The notes under the pieces: generated by a model
What the model was told of the DNA's origin: nothing
Seen by the model: the letters and a program-made list of their open reading frames with translations, nothing else
The model's database searches: none
Part shown: positions 6,240-14,069 of the stretch, piece by piece
How the letters are laid out: each line of letters starts with the position of its first letter
Numbering within the stretch: position 1 is the first letter of the stretch
Translations under genes and position numbers: made by a program
Source of the DNA: Proteiniphilum sp.
GTDB lineage: Bacteria > Bacteroidota > Bacteroidia > Bacteroidales > Dysgonomonadaceae
Length of the DNA stretch: 15,393 nt
Direction: 5' to 3'
Assembly (NCBI GenBank): GCA_031284475.1
Contig: JAISZV010000023.1
Coordinates: forward strand, 1-15,393

Positions 6240-7298
6240 TTGAAACGGAAAAAACAACATATCATCTCAATCCATAGGGCAGCCGCGGCGGCTCTATGCC
6301 TTATATTCGCCGCTTCCCTTGTCGCGCAGAAGGCTTCGGTGCAGGCGACGGTACAACCCACTGAAATATTGATCGGCGAACAGGCGTTGATCAACCTGAA
6401 AGTAATCACCCCGAAAGATAAGAACATTCATTTTCCGGTGTACGAAAATGAGATAGTTCCCGGTATCGAAGTGATTGCCATGCTGCCGCCCGATACCACT
6501 ATCGAGAACAATGTGATGACCCTTAATTTTAAGTATGTGGTCACTTCGTTCGATTCTACCTTATATTATGTACCCCATATCCCGGTCTTCGACGGAACCG
6601 ATACGGTCTATTCCAATTCATTCGGGTTGAAAGTCACATCGCCGGAACTCACCGACTCCACATTGGCTTATCTGGAGCGGATCAACAAAGGCGAGACCGA
6701 CTCTATTGATTTCAGGCAACTGCAACTCAACGATATAAAACCGGTACGGAAAGCTCCTTTTGTATGGACGGACTACCTTTGGATATTATGGATAATGTTG
6801 GGGGTCATGTTGCTGCTTATACTGATAGGCTTAATCATTTATCTTCTATTGAAGAAAAAGAAGAAAGGTTATTTCTTTAAACCTCCCCAGGTGCTGCCGG
6901 CGCATGTGCGTGCACTCAGCGAATTAGACAGGCTCAAGGCGGAGAAAATATGGCGGCAGGGAAGGGAAAAAGAGTTTTACAGCAAGTTGACGGATATTCT
7001 TCGCGCCTATATCTATGAGCGGGAAGGGATTAATGCGATGGAGATGACTTCCGGAGAGATACTGAATGAGATACGGAAAACAACGGACGTGGAATCGGCG
7101 TATGAAAACCTGAAGCAGATTCTGTCGACTTCCGACCTGGTGAAATTTGCAAAATACAAACCCTATCCCGATGAAAATGACCTGAGCCTGGTAAACGCCT
7201 ATTTCTTTGTGAACCAGACCCGCGAACCCGATCCTGTTGTAAAGGAAGAGGATCCTGAAACGGAACGGGAGACGGGGAAAGTAGTATTAAAAAAGTAA
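6240..7298 (+). CDS. BatD-like membrane protein (short paralogue between DUF58 and BatA)
   Basis: The protein has 352 residues: a signal peptide (1-30), an extracytoplasmic beta-rich domain (about 31-170), a single membrane span (180-204) followed by KKKKKG, and a cytosolic helical domain to the end. The N-domain begins like BatD, with ATVQPTEILIGEQALINLKV. The cytosolic part shares a visible pattern with the end of BatD: EFYSKLTDILRAYIYEREGI here against HFYDEVLRAIWGYFSDKL there, and LVKFAKYKP against ICEFARYAP. The start is TTG at 6240, one base after the DUF58 stop. An in-frame TGA at 6201-6203 and no intervening ATG force this choice. It may be the DUF4381-like protein seen in similar clusters. 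The role is inferred from context. Confidence 0.85.
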   Translation: MKRKKQHIISIHRAAAAALCLIFAASLVAQKASVQATVQPTEILIGEQALINLKVITPKDKNIHFPVYENEIVPGIEVIAMLPPDTTIENNVMTLNFKYVVTSFDSTLYYVPHIPVFDGTDTVYSNSFGLKVTSPELTDSTLAYLERINKGETDSIDFRQLQLNDIKPVRKAPFVWTDYLWILWIMLGVMLLLILIGLIIYLLLKKKKKGYFFKPPQVLPAHVRALSELDRLKAEKIWRQGREKEFYSKLTDILRAYIYEREGINAMEMTSGEILNEIRKTTDVESAYENLKQILSTSDLVKFAKYKPYPDENDLSLVNAYFFVNQTREPDPVVKEEDPETERETGKVVLKK

Positions 7299-7304
7299 AT
7301 AAGA

Positions 7305-8288
7305 ATGGAATTTCTACATCCTGAATATCTATATCTGTTGCTGCTGATTATTCCGCTGATTGTGTGGTATGTGTTGCGTTTGTCGAAAACGCAGGCCTCG
7401 TTCAAGTTGGCCTCTACCGGCGCTTTTGGAGGAATGAAATCCGATCTCCGGGTTTATATGCGGCATCTTCCGTTTGTGTTGCGGTTGATTTCCGTTGCGC
7501 TGATCATCGTGGTAATTGCCCGTCCGCAATCGGTCAGCAGTTGGGAAGAGACCGAGACGCAGGGTATCGATATTGTGATGGCGCTCGACGTGTCGGGCTC
7601 CATGCTTGCGCAGGATCTGAAGCCGGATCGCCTGCAGGCGGCCAAAAAGGTGGCGGCTGAATTTATCACCGACCGCCCTAACGATAATATCGGACTGGTG
7701 ATTTTTGCAGGGGAGAGTTTCACGCAATGCCCGCTTACGACCGACCACAAGGTTTTATTGAATCTGCTCAACGAGATAGAATTTGGGATGATAGAGGATG
7801 GTACGGCCATCGGGCTTGGACTGGCTACTTCAGTGAACCGGTTGAAAGACAGCAAATCGGAGTCGTGCGTGGTGATCCTGCTTACCGACGGAACCAATAA
7901 CAGCGGCCAGATCGCCCCTCTCACCGCTGCCGACCTGGCGCGTTCCTACGGCATTCGCGTTTACACGATTGGGGTGGGCACCAAAGGAATGGCCCCAACG
8001 CCTGTGAATACGCCATACGGAATCAGGATGCAGAATATGCCTGTGGATATTGACGAGAAAGCGCTTACCGAGATTGCCGCGACAACCGGAGGACAATACT
8101 TCCGGGCGCAGGATACCGAAGGGCTTCGCCAGGTATATGACGAGATAGATAAAGTGGAAAAATACCTGATCAGCGTGCAGAACGTAACGCGCCGCAGGGA
8201 GTTGTTCCTCCCTCTTGCGCTGGCTGCCCTGGGATTGGTATTATTGGAGTTGTTATTACGAAGGACGTGGCTGAGGAGCGTACCTTGA
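7305..8288 (+). CDS. batA: BatA, membrane-anchored von Willebrand factor A protein
   Basis: This is one of two VWA proteins of the Bacteroides aerotolerance cluster. It has 327 residues, with membrane spans at about 7-25 and 54-73, a VWA domain from about 88 to 275, and a last span at about 300-319. The MIDAS is complete: DVSGSM (95-100), Thr in DGTAIGLG, and Asp in LLTDGTNNSG. The stretch FAGESFTQCPLTTD is typical of BatA and BatB. The gene starts 6 bases after the BatD-like gene. With two N-terminal spans and one C-terminal span, the side on which the VWA domain lies cannot be fixed from sequence. The cluster was first linked to oxygen tolerance in Bacteroides fragilis. Confidence 0.94.
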   Translation: MEFLHPEYLYLLLLIIPLIVWYVLRLSKTQASFKLASTGAFGGMKSDLRVYMRHLPFVLRLISVALIIVVIARPQSVSSWEETETQGIDIVMALDVSGSMLAQDLKPDRLQAAKKVAAEFITDRPNDNIGLVIFAGESFTQCPLTTDHKVLLNLLNEIEFGMIEDGTAIGLGLATSVNRLKDSKSESCVVILLTDGTNNSGQIAPLTAADLARSYGIRVYTIGVGTKGMAPTPVNTPYGIRMQNMPVDIDEKALTEIAATTGGQYFRAQDTEGLRQVYDEIDKVEKYLISVQNVTRRRELFLPLALAALGLVLLELLLRRTWLRSVP

Positions 8289-8303
8289 TAAAATGCGACA
8301 GAT

Positions 8304-9326
8304 ATGTTTAGATTCGGAAATCCGGAATATTTATGGTTGTTCTTCGCCATGCCCCTGTTGCTGGCGATATATATCTATCTGAACGTCAGGAAGCGAAAGG
8401 ACGTGCAGAAGATGGGTAATCTGGCCACGCTCAAGATGATGATGCCCGAACTATCCCTGAAACGTTCCTACCTGAAATTCTGGTTTATCTTCGCGGCGTT
8501 GTGCGCCGGCGTCTTTATGATTGCCCGTCCGCAATTCGGTACAAAGGTAGAGACGGTGGAGAAGGATGGGATCGAATTGGTGATCGCCATTGACGTTTCT
8601 AACTCGATGCTGGCCGAAGATGTGTCGCCCAACAGGTTGGCGCGGGCTAAACAGATACTGTCGAGGCTGATCGACCTGCGCAGGAACGATAAAGTAGCGT
8701 TGATCGTATTCGCGGGAGAGGCGTATGTGCAGATGCCGCTGACGTCCGATACCCAGTCGGCAAAGATATTCCTTAACACTATCAATCCGAGCCTCGTCCC
8801 GGTGCAGGGTACTGCAATAGGGCAGGCAATCAGCCTGGGAATGAGTTCCTTCTCGTCGGATCAGGAAATGAGTAAGGCGATGGTAATCATCACCGACGGC
8901 GAAGATCATGGAGGGAGCGCCGTCAATATAGCGGCGGAAGCGGCAAAAGCAGGCGTGATGATCAACGTGCTGGGAATCGGTTCGCCCGAAGGTTCGCCGA
9001 TACCGGCTGCCGAATATGGAAAAAACTTTATGACCGATCCCGAAGGCAACGTAGTGGTCTCCCGCCTGAATGAACAGATGGCGATGGAGATAGCGCAGAG
9101 CGGAGGCGGATTATACGTCCGCGCCGACAACTCTAACAGCGCCGTCCGGGCGTTGGAAACGCATCTCGATGAGTTGGAAACAGGTAAGATTACCAGCCTT
9201 ACCTATTCGGAATATGACGAGAAATTCACCCTGTTTGCCTGGATCGTGCTGATAATCCTGTTGGTGGAGATACTTGTGTATGACAAGAAAAATCCGCTGT
9301 TCGGGAATGTGAGGGTGTTTAAATGA
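8304..9326 (+). CDS. batB: BatB, membrane-anchored von Willebrand factor A protein
   Basis: This is the second VWA protein, with 340 residues and the same plan as BatA: spans at about 8-26 and 57-74, a VWA domain from about 89 to 285, and a C-terminal span near 305-325. The MIDAS residues are DVSNSM (97-102), Thr in VQGTAIGQA, and Asp in IITDGEDHGG. The segment FAGEAYVQMPLTSD matches the equivalent BatA stretch, so the two clearly arose by duplication. It lies 15 bases after batA. BatA and BatB probably form a heteromeric membrane pair. An 85-base repeat-rich spacer follows before batC. Confidence 0.94.
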   Translation: MFRFGNPEYLWLFFAMPLLLAIYIYLNVRKRKDVQKMGNLATLKMMMPELSLKRSYLKFWFIFAALCAGVFMIARPQFGTKVETVEKDGIELVIAIDVSNSMLAEDVSPNRLARAKQILSRLIDLRRNDKVALIVFAGEAYVQMPLTSDTQSAKIFLNTINPSLVPVQGTAIGQAISLGMSSFSSDQEMSKAMVIITDGEDHGGSAVNIAAEAAKAGVMINVLGIGSPEGSPIPAAEYGKNFMTDPEGNVVVSRLNEQMAMEIAQSGGGLYVRADNSNSAVRALETHLDELETGKITSLTYSEYDEKFTLFAWIVLIILLVEILVYDKKNPLFGNVRVFK

Positions 9327-9411
9327 TTTGATGATTTAATGATTGAGTGATTTAATGATTTAACGGTTTGATGTTCTTTACTCTTTGTTCCATTAATAAA
9401 AAAGTAGTTGA
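9324..9411 (+). repeat. Short direct repeats in the batB-batC spacer
   Basis: The spacer is AT-rich and built from variants of TGATTTAATGATT. Exact copies lie at 9332-9344 and 9348-9360 (16-base period), with partial copies on either side (TGATTTGA at 9324-9331, GGTTTGATG near 9366). I see no gene, no convincing promoter and no terminator here. Confidence 0.6.
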
Positions 9412-10152
9412 ATGAACAGGTTTATTATAAAGTATATCCTATTTCTCTTGCTGGGGATGATGTTTCCCGCAGCAGTTTCCGCGCAGAAAGACGTCCGGAA
9501 AAACATTCGCAAAGGGAATAAGGAATACCGGCAGGAAAAATTCTCCGATGCGGCCAAGTTATATGAAAAAGCGGTGGAAGAGAATGTTGCGTCCAAAGAG
9601 GCGAATTTTAATTTCGGGAATGCGCTCTACCGGCAAAAAGAGTGGGATCAGGCTATTGAGAAATACAACCACTATATTTCACTGGAACAGGAAAATCCGG
9701 AGGAAGCCTCTGCCGGATGGCATAATACCGGGAATGTAATGCTGCAAAAGAAAGATTTAGAAAAATCAATGGAAGCCTATAAAATGGCATTGCGGTTGAA
9801 TCCTCAAGATAATGAGACCCGGTATAACCTGGCGGTGGTACAGAAGATGATCCGTGATCAGAGCGGAGGAGGGCAGGATGATCAGCAAGATCAACAAGAT
9901 CAACAAAACCAGCAAGATCAGCAACAGCAAGATCAGCAGCAGGAACAACAGCCGCAACAGAATGAACAGGATAGGGAGCAGCGCGCCGAACAATCCGATC
10001 AACCCGAGCAGATGTCGCGCGATAACGCCCGCCAACTCCTCCAGGCGATAGAACAGGATGAACGGGAGACCCAGGAGAAAGTGCAGCAGATAAAAGCCAA
10101 GGAGAGGGAAGAGCAGGCCGAAAATAACAGGAGAAACAGTAAGAATTGGTGA
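9412..10152 (+). CDS. batC: BatC, TPR protein with a glutamine-rich tail
   Basis: TPR proteins mediate protein-protein contacts, and BatC is the first of two in the Bat cluster. It has 246 residues: a signal peptide (1-25, ending AVSAQ), tandem TPR helices over about 30-145 (for example KEANFNFGNALYRQKEWDQA and KSMEAYKMALRLNPQDNE), then a low-complexity Gln/Asp segment at about 155-195. A charged coiled-coil-like tail ends the protein. The Gln tract is encoded by imperfect GATCARCAR-type repeats (about 9880-9960). No membrane span follows the signal, so it is probably periplasmic, perhaps tethered by an uncleaved signal. The start ATG at 9412 gives an ideal signal sequence. Confidence 0.9.
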   Translation: MNRFIIKYILFLLLGMMFPAAVSAQKDVRKNIRKGNKEYRQEKFSDAAKLYEKAVEENVASKEANFNFGNALYRQKEWDQAIEKYNHYISLEQENPEEASAGWHNTGNVMLQKKDLEKSMEAYKMALRLNPQDNETRYNLAVVQKMIRDQSGGGQDDQQDQQDQQNQQDQQQQDQQQEQQPQQNEQDREQRAEQSDQPEQMSRDNARQLLQAIEQDERETQEKVQQIKAKEREEQAENNRRNSKNW

Positions 10153-10218
10153 TAAGAATAGTGAAAAATGAATAGCGAATAGTGGAAAAAGCGAAAAGTA
10201 AAAAATGAAATAAGCCGT
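10153..10218 (+). repeat. A/G-rich low-complexity spacer between batC and batD
   Basis: This 66-base spacer consists of imperfect GTGAAAAATGAATAG-like and GCGAAAAGT-like units, almost free of C and T. It has no regulatory consensus that I can name. Such short iterated spacers often vary in length between related Bacteroidales strains; that point is inference. Confidence 0.45.
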
Positions 10219-12051
10219 ATGAAGCATATCTATATATTATTTCTTCTTTTCACAGTGTTGCTTATCGATGCCGGCAAGGCGTTTGCCCAGGTAACATTCA
10301 AGGCTTCCGCGCCGGCGGCGGTGGTTGAAGGGGAACAGTTCAGGCTAAGCTATATCCTGAACAAGGAGGGGAAGGATCTTCGCCTGCCCGATATTCCCGA
10401 TTTTGATGTTTTGTTCGGCCCCAGCATATCCATCAGTTTCAGCCAGCGGACGGTGGGCGGTAAACCCACTTCCGAGAGTTCCGTCACCTATACCTATATA
10501 CTGATGGCGAAAAAAGCGGGGACATTCACCATTCCTCCTGCATCTATCAGGGTGGACGGGAGTAATTACGAATCCAATTCCCTACAGATAAAAGCGCTTC
10601 CCCCCGACGAATCGTCATCACAGGGGCCTGCCGCGGGCGGGCAGCGGAGCGAAGAGCGTCCATCCGGTGCAGGAACGGTCACTGTTTCCGCCGATGACGC
10701 TTTTATCAGGGCGATTGTCTCCAAAAATAATCCCTATGAACAGGAAGGATTTACCGTTACATTCCGCCTTTATACTACATTGAACGTGGTTGACTTCGGG
10801 AAGATACAGTTTCCCGAATTTGAGGGTTTTATGGTAGAAGAGGTTAACATCCCGTCGAATCAACAATTGCAGATGGAACGGTACAACGGAAGAAACTATT
10901 ACACGGCTGATCTTCGCAAAACATTGTTGTTCCCTCAACGTTCGGGGCAGATGACCATCCCCCGCGGAAGTTTGGAGATGGTCTTTTCAGTCCCGTCGAG
11001 AAGGAGGGTCTCCACTTTCTTCGGCTCCCAGGAGGTGATGGTGGATGTAAAGAAAGAGTTGGTTACAAATCCTTTGTCTATCAACGTAAAACCCCTTCCG
11101 GCGAACAAGCCTGCCGGTTATGCCAACGCGGTAGGCGCTTTCACATTAAAATCAGGTATCAATTCCGCAGAAGTAAAGGCCAATGAAGCGATTACCGTAA
11201 CGTTGGAAATATCGGGCACAGGGAATCTTAAACTAATCCGGAATCCCGAAATAGAGTTCCCCAACAATTTCGACGTGTATGATCCTACGGTGGTTAATTC
11301 TTTGAATGTGACCACCAACGGGCTGACCGGAATCAGGAAAATAGAATATACGGCCATCCCGCGTTATGAAGGAGCCTATACCATACCGGCCGTGGAATTT
11401 AGCTATTTCGACCCGAACAAGAACCGCTACGAAACAGTGACCATGCCCGAACAGAAACTACAGATAGCGAAAGGAGATCAGGGCAGCAGTGCGGCAAACG
11501 CCTTTGTGAGCCGCCAGGATGTGAGGGTGGAGCAGGATATACGTTTCCTGAAGACCAGCGAGCCGGCCTATCTTTCCGGAACCGTTTTTTTTGCGGGGTC
11601 ATTGAACTACTGGCTATGTTACTTGATTCCGCTGATGATACTGATCCTGTTTTATATCATTAACAGGAAACAGGCGCGCGAAAATGCAAACGTGGCGTTA
11701 ATGCGTAACAGGAAAGCGAATAAAACCGCGATCAAGAGATTGAAAGCGGCGAACAGGTATCTCAAAGAACGGGATAAGGAGCATTTCTACGATGAAGTAC
11801 TCCGCGCAATATGGGGATATTTCAGCGATAAACTTTCCATATCTCTGGCGCGCCTTTCAAGAGACAATATCGAAGAGGAACTGTCGCGAAAAGGGATCAA
11901 TGAACAGTTGTCGGGCAAGTTTATAGAGATCCTGGAGATTTGTGAATTTGCACGGTACGCCCCTGCCGAAAGTAATGCGGAGATGGATCGGATCTACAAC
12001 GGTACAATGGAGGCCATCGGGGAAATGGAAAACAAATTGAGGAAATTATGA
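10219..12051 (+). CDS. batD: BatD, large membrane-anchored envelope protein
   Basis: BatD has 610 residues: a signal peptide (1-24, ending AFAQ), a long periplasmic part with several beta-sandwich-like repeats (about 25-455), one membrane span (464-481, rich in Leu and Ile), and a basic cytosolic tail with a helical domain. The beginning (VTFKASAPAAVVEGEQFRLS) and later segments such as KANEAITVTLEISGTGNLKL are typical of the BatD family. The tail (HFYDEVLRAIWGYFSDKL, then EFARYAP) mirrors that of the shorter BatD-like protein upstream. The run of eight T at 11585-11592 is in frame, so the assembly handles homopolymers well here. It overlaps batE by four bases. BatD probably spans the inner membrane and contacts VWA or TPR partners. 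Confidence 0.94.
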   Translation: MKHIYILFLLFTVLLIDAGKAFAQVTFKASAPAAVVEGEQFRLSYILNKEGKDLRLPDIPDFDVLFGPSISISFSQRTVGGKPTSESSVTYTYILMAKKAGTFTIPPASIRVDGSNYESNSLQIKALPPDESSSQGPAAGGQRSEERPSGAGTVTVSADDAFIRAIVSKNNPYEQEGFTVTFRLYTTLNVVDFGKIQFPEFEGFMVEEVNIPSNQQLQMERYNGRNYYTADLRKTLLFPQRSGQMTIPRGSLEMVFSVPSRRRVSTFFGSQEVMVDVKKELVTNPLSINVKPLPANKPAGYANAVGAFTLKSGINSAEVKANEAITVTLEISGTGNLKLIRNPEIEFPNNFDVYDPTVVNSLNVTTNGLTGIRKIEYTAIPRYEGAYTIPAVEFSYFDPNKNRYETVTMPEQKLQIAKGDQGSSAANAFVSRQDVRVEQDIRFLKTSEPAYLSGTVFFAGSLNYWLCYLIPLMILILFYIINRKQARENANVALMRNRKANKTAIKRLKAANRYLKERDKEHFYDEVLRAIWGYFSDKLSISLARLSRDNIEEELSRKGINEQLSGKFIEILEICEFARYAPAESNAEMDRIYNGTMEAIGEMENKLRKL

Positions 12052-12869
12052 TACGGAATATATTGATTTTTATCTTGATCCTGTGCGGTGGTATGGAGGT
12101 GGCGTTGAGCCGGGAGGTAGGCGACTCCATCTTGCAAGCCGGCGACGCCGGGGTAATTGCTTCCGGTAAGACTACTCCTGAAATTGCCGCCCAGGCATAC
12201 CGCAATCAGGACTATAAAGAGAGCATCGCGCTCTATGAAGAGCTTATTGCACAGGGAACGGCTGAAGACAGAGTGTCTGCACAACTCTATTATAACCTGG
12301 GGAATGCCTATTTTCGGGATAATCAGTTGGGGAAAGCAATCCTCTGTTACGAAAGGGCGCTTCTTCTCGATCCGGGCGACGGTGATATACGGCACAATCT
12401 CCGGTTTGCACAGAACCGTACGGTAGACCGTATCGGCACGGCCGGCAATCTTTTTTTCACCAACTGGTTCAGGGGCGTTAGGAATGTATTCAGTTCCAAC
12501 CAATGGGCTACAACAGGCGTCATACTTTTTATTCTGTTCCTGGCTTGTGTAGGCGTTTATCTTTTTATGCGTCCGCTTTGGGCAAGGAAGAGCGCTTTTT
12601 ATGCAGGCGTTGCACTGTTCCTGTTGATGATTACGGCAAACATCTTTGCTTTCAGCCAAAAGAGCGAACGTATCCGGCGGGATTCCGCCATTGTGATGGC
12701 AGGAGCGGCAACGGTCAATGCTTCGCCTGACGCCAACAGCAGTCAACTTTTTGAATTGCATGAAGGCACGAAAGTGAAAATAAGGAACAGCGACGGCAAC
12801 TGGTTTGAAATCCGGATCGCCGACGGTAGTGTGGGTTGGATTCGCCAACAGGAAGTGGAGATTATATAG
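12048..12869 (+). CDS. batE: BatE, TPR protein with two membrane spans and an SH3-like domain
   Basis: BatE has 273 residues: a signal or anchor (1-20), a TPR region (about 48-118, including AQLYYNLGNAYFRDNQLGKA), two membrane spans (153-174 and 183-203) and a C-terminal bacterial SH3-like domain (about 215-273, ending DGSVGWIRQQEVEII). TPR and SH3 domains would both face the periplasm if the first segment is cleaved and the two spans form a hairpin. SH3-like domains of this type often bind peptidoglycan or peptides, suggesting contact with the cell wall. The start codon overlaps the batD stop (ATGA). The next gene begins four bases after its TAG, so the operon continues. Confidence 0.93.
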   Translation: MIRNILIFILILCGGMEVALSREVGDSILQAGDAGVIASGKTTPEIAAQAYRNQDYKESIALYEELIAQGTAEDRVSAQLYYNLGNAYFRDNQLGKAILCYERALLLDPGDGDIRHNLRFAQNRTVDRIGTAGNLFFTNWFRGVRNVFSSNQWATTGVILFILFLACVGVYLFMRPLWARKSAFYAGVALFLLMITANIFAFSQKSERIRRDSAIVMAGAATVNASPDANSSQLFELHEGTKVKIRNSDGNWFEIRIADGSVGWIRQQEVEII

Positions 12870-12873
12870 TAAT

Positions 12874-13572
12874 ATGAAAGAATTTATAGAAAGTTTGCTC
12901 CCATTAGAGCGCAATTTGTTTTTTGCCCTGAACGGCAGCGATTCGTTATTTCTTGACAATGTGATGTGGACGATCAGCGGACGGTTTGTCTGGATACCGC
13001 TTTTTCTTTTTGTCCTTTTTCTCTTTTTCTACCGGGCACACCGGAAGGAGGCAATTCTGGTTACGCTTTTCTTTATTCTCGTGTTTGCGGCAACCGACCA
13101 GATATCATCCTCGTTCTTTAAACCTTTCTTTGAGCGTTTTCGTCCTACTCATCATCCCGATTTCAAGGATCTGGTAGATACAGTGAACAATTACAGAGGC
13201 GGCAGATACGGATTTATTTCGGGGCATGCCACCAATAGTTTCGGGCTGTTCGTGTTCTTTTCTTTAGTATTCAGGAGCCGCTTCGTTACGCTCAGTACAC
13301 TGCTATGGGCGACGATCAACAGTTATACCCGCATTTATCTGGGAGTGCATTTTATTTCGGATATTGTGGCGGGAATGATTGTGGGGTCGCTTGTGGCGCT
13401 TCTTTTATACGCGGCCTATGCCGCATTGAGGAAAGCGATAGTTCATCCCCCGTCATCCCGCAGGCAGAGCGCCTACGGTAAAAAAGAGGGTACGCTACTG
13501 GCTGCTTTCATCATTTTATACATAGTCATTATTGCCATTTTCAGCCCTTTTTTAGCAACTTTACCCCATTGA
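12874..13572 (+). CDS. PAP2-family membrane phosphatase
   Basis: PAP2 enzymes remove phosphate from lipid substrates such as undecaprenyl diphosphate, phosphatidylglycerophosphate or lipid A. The start is ATG at 12874, four bases after batE. The frame is open further upstream to GTG/TTG codons inside batE, but ATG gives MKEFIESLLPLERNLFFALN, the usual PAP2 N-terminus. The protein has 232 residues with about five or six membrane spans. Catalytic motifs are KPFFERFRP (83-91), SGHA (116-119) and TRIYLGVHFISD (152-163), with Arg153, His159 and Asp163; Thr replaces the common Ser in motif 3. The polar segment near 191-204 is encoded over a palindrome. Substrate cannot be told. Location suggests co-expression with the Bat genes. 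Confidence 0.92.
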   Translation: MKEFIESLLPLERNLFFALNGSDSLFLDNVMWTISGRFVWIPLFLFVLFLFFYRAHRKEAILVTLFFILVFAATDQISSSFFKPFFERFRPTHHPDFKDLVDTVNNYRGGRYGFISGHATNSFGLFVFFSLVFRSRFVTLSTLLWATINSYTRIYLGVHFISDIVAGMIVGSLVALLLYAAYAALRKAIVHPPSSRRQSAYGKKEGTLLAAFIILYIVIIAIFSPFLATLPH

Positions 13573-13605
13573 AAATGTTCATGAGGATAGAAACGAAACA
13601 TTTTC
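13571..13605 (+). other. 9-bp dyad over the PAP2 stop codon (possible transcript 3' end)
   Basis: GAAAATGTT (13571-13579) and AACATTTTC (13597-13605) form a perfect 9-bp stem with a 17-nt loop, starting within the PAP2 stop codon. No T run follows directly. A weak stem (CGAAAA and TTCTCG, one mismatch) lies further on at about 13621-13639, just before seven T (13641-13647). Together they may end the bat transcript, but neither is a textbook terminator. Confidence 0.35.
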
Positions 13606-13628
13606 GTAAAAATTTTAGTGCGAAAAAT

Positions 13629-13658
13629 TTGGTTTCTCGGTTTTTTTGCGTATGTTTA
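13629..13658 (+). promoter_or_regulatory. Predicted promoter of the small HTH gene
   Basis: TTG (13629-13631) is followed by 19 bases and then TATGTTTA (13651-13658). This matches the Bacteroidetes TTG/TAnnTTTG promoter with ideal spacing and only the last -7 base off consensus. Transcription would begin near 13665, giving a 45-base leader. The promoter implies that the gene is expressed separately from the bat operon. Confidence 0.6.
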
Positions 13659-13709
13659 TGGCATAAATGAGATTACCAAATAGTATTATTAATAAAAAAA
13701 TAAAAAGCC

Positions 13710-14006
13710 ATGGCAAGAACAATCACTTTTAACGAGTTAAGAGAGCTGAAAGACAAACTCCCTGACGGTAGTATCCACCGGATAGCTGAAGAATTGGACA
13801 TGAAGCCCGAAACCGTAAGGAATTATTTTGGTGGATACAATTACAAAGAAGGCAGGAGTGTAGGAATACATATTGAGCCGGGGCCTAATGGCGGTATTGT
13901 TGTGCTTGACGATACCACTATTTTTGATAAGGCGTTGAGTATTCTCGGCCTTAAAGATTATCCCGAACCCGATTCGGTTGAAACAGAAACAGAAGAAATA
14001 GAGTGA
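13710..14006 (+). CDS. Small helix-turn-helix DNA-binding-like protein, Bacteroidales type
   Basis: This 98-residue soluble protein has no signal peptide. Residues about 20-42 (GSIHRIAEELDMKPETVRNY, then FGG) read as a helix-turn-helix, with IAEEL as first helix and PETVRNYF as recognition helix. A Gly-rich middle (VGIHIEPGPNGGIVVLDDTT, 51-70) suggests a small beta hairpin. The tail is acidic (ETETEEIE). I recall similar short proteins as conserved and unnamed in Bacteroidales, but could not confirm this. The leader before ATG is A-rich without a Shine-Dalgarno site. A regulatory or nucleoid role is inferred from the HTH only. Confidence 0.75.
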   Translation: MARTITFNELRELKDKLPDGSIHRIAEELDMKPETVRNYFGGYNYKEGRSVGIHIEPGPNGGIVVLDDTTIFDKALSILGLKDYPEPDSVETETEEIE

Positions 14007-14069
14007 AAAATAAAGACCAATTATTGCAAACGTTCAATATTGGGTTTTTTGATCTTTGTATTATTAACG

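Noticed and set aside
7329..7748. Overlapping antisense frames in batA and batB
   Set aside because: They shadow strongly conserved VWA domains and have no independent start or domain evidence.
9324..9411. CRISPR-like array
   Set aside because: The repeats are 13 bases with a 16-base period and no unique spacers; simple short repeats.
9766..10227. Leu-rich minus-strand frame resembling a membrane protein
   Set aside because: It is the antisense of the BatC glutamine repeats; CAR codons read backwards give Leu codons.
12805..12873. Upstream start for the PAP2 gene
   Set aside because: It lies inside batE; ATG at 12874 gives the family N-terminus and normal operon spacing.
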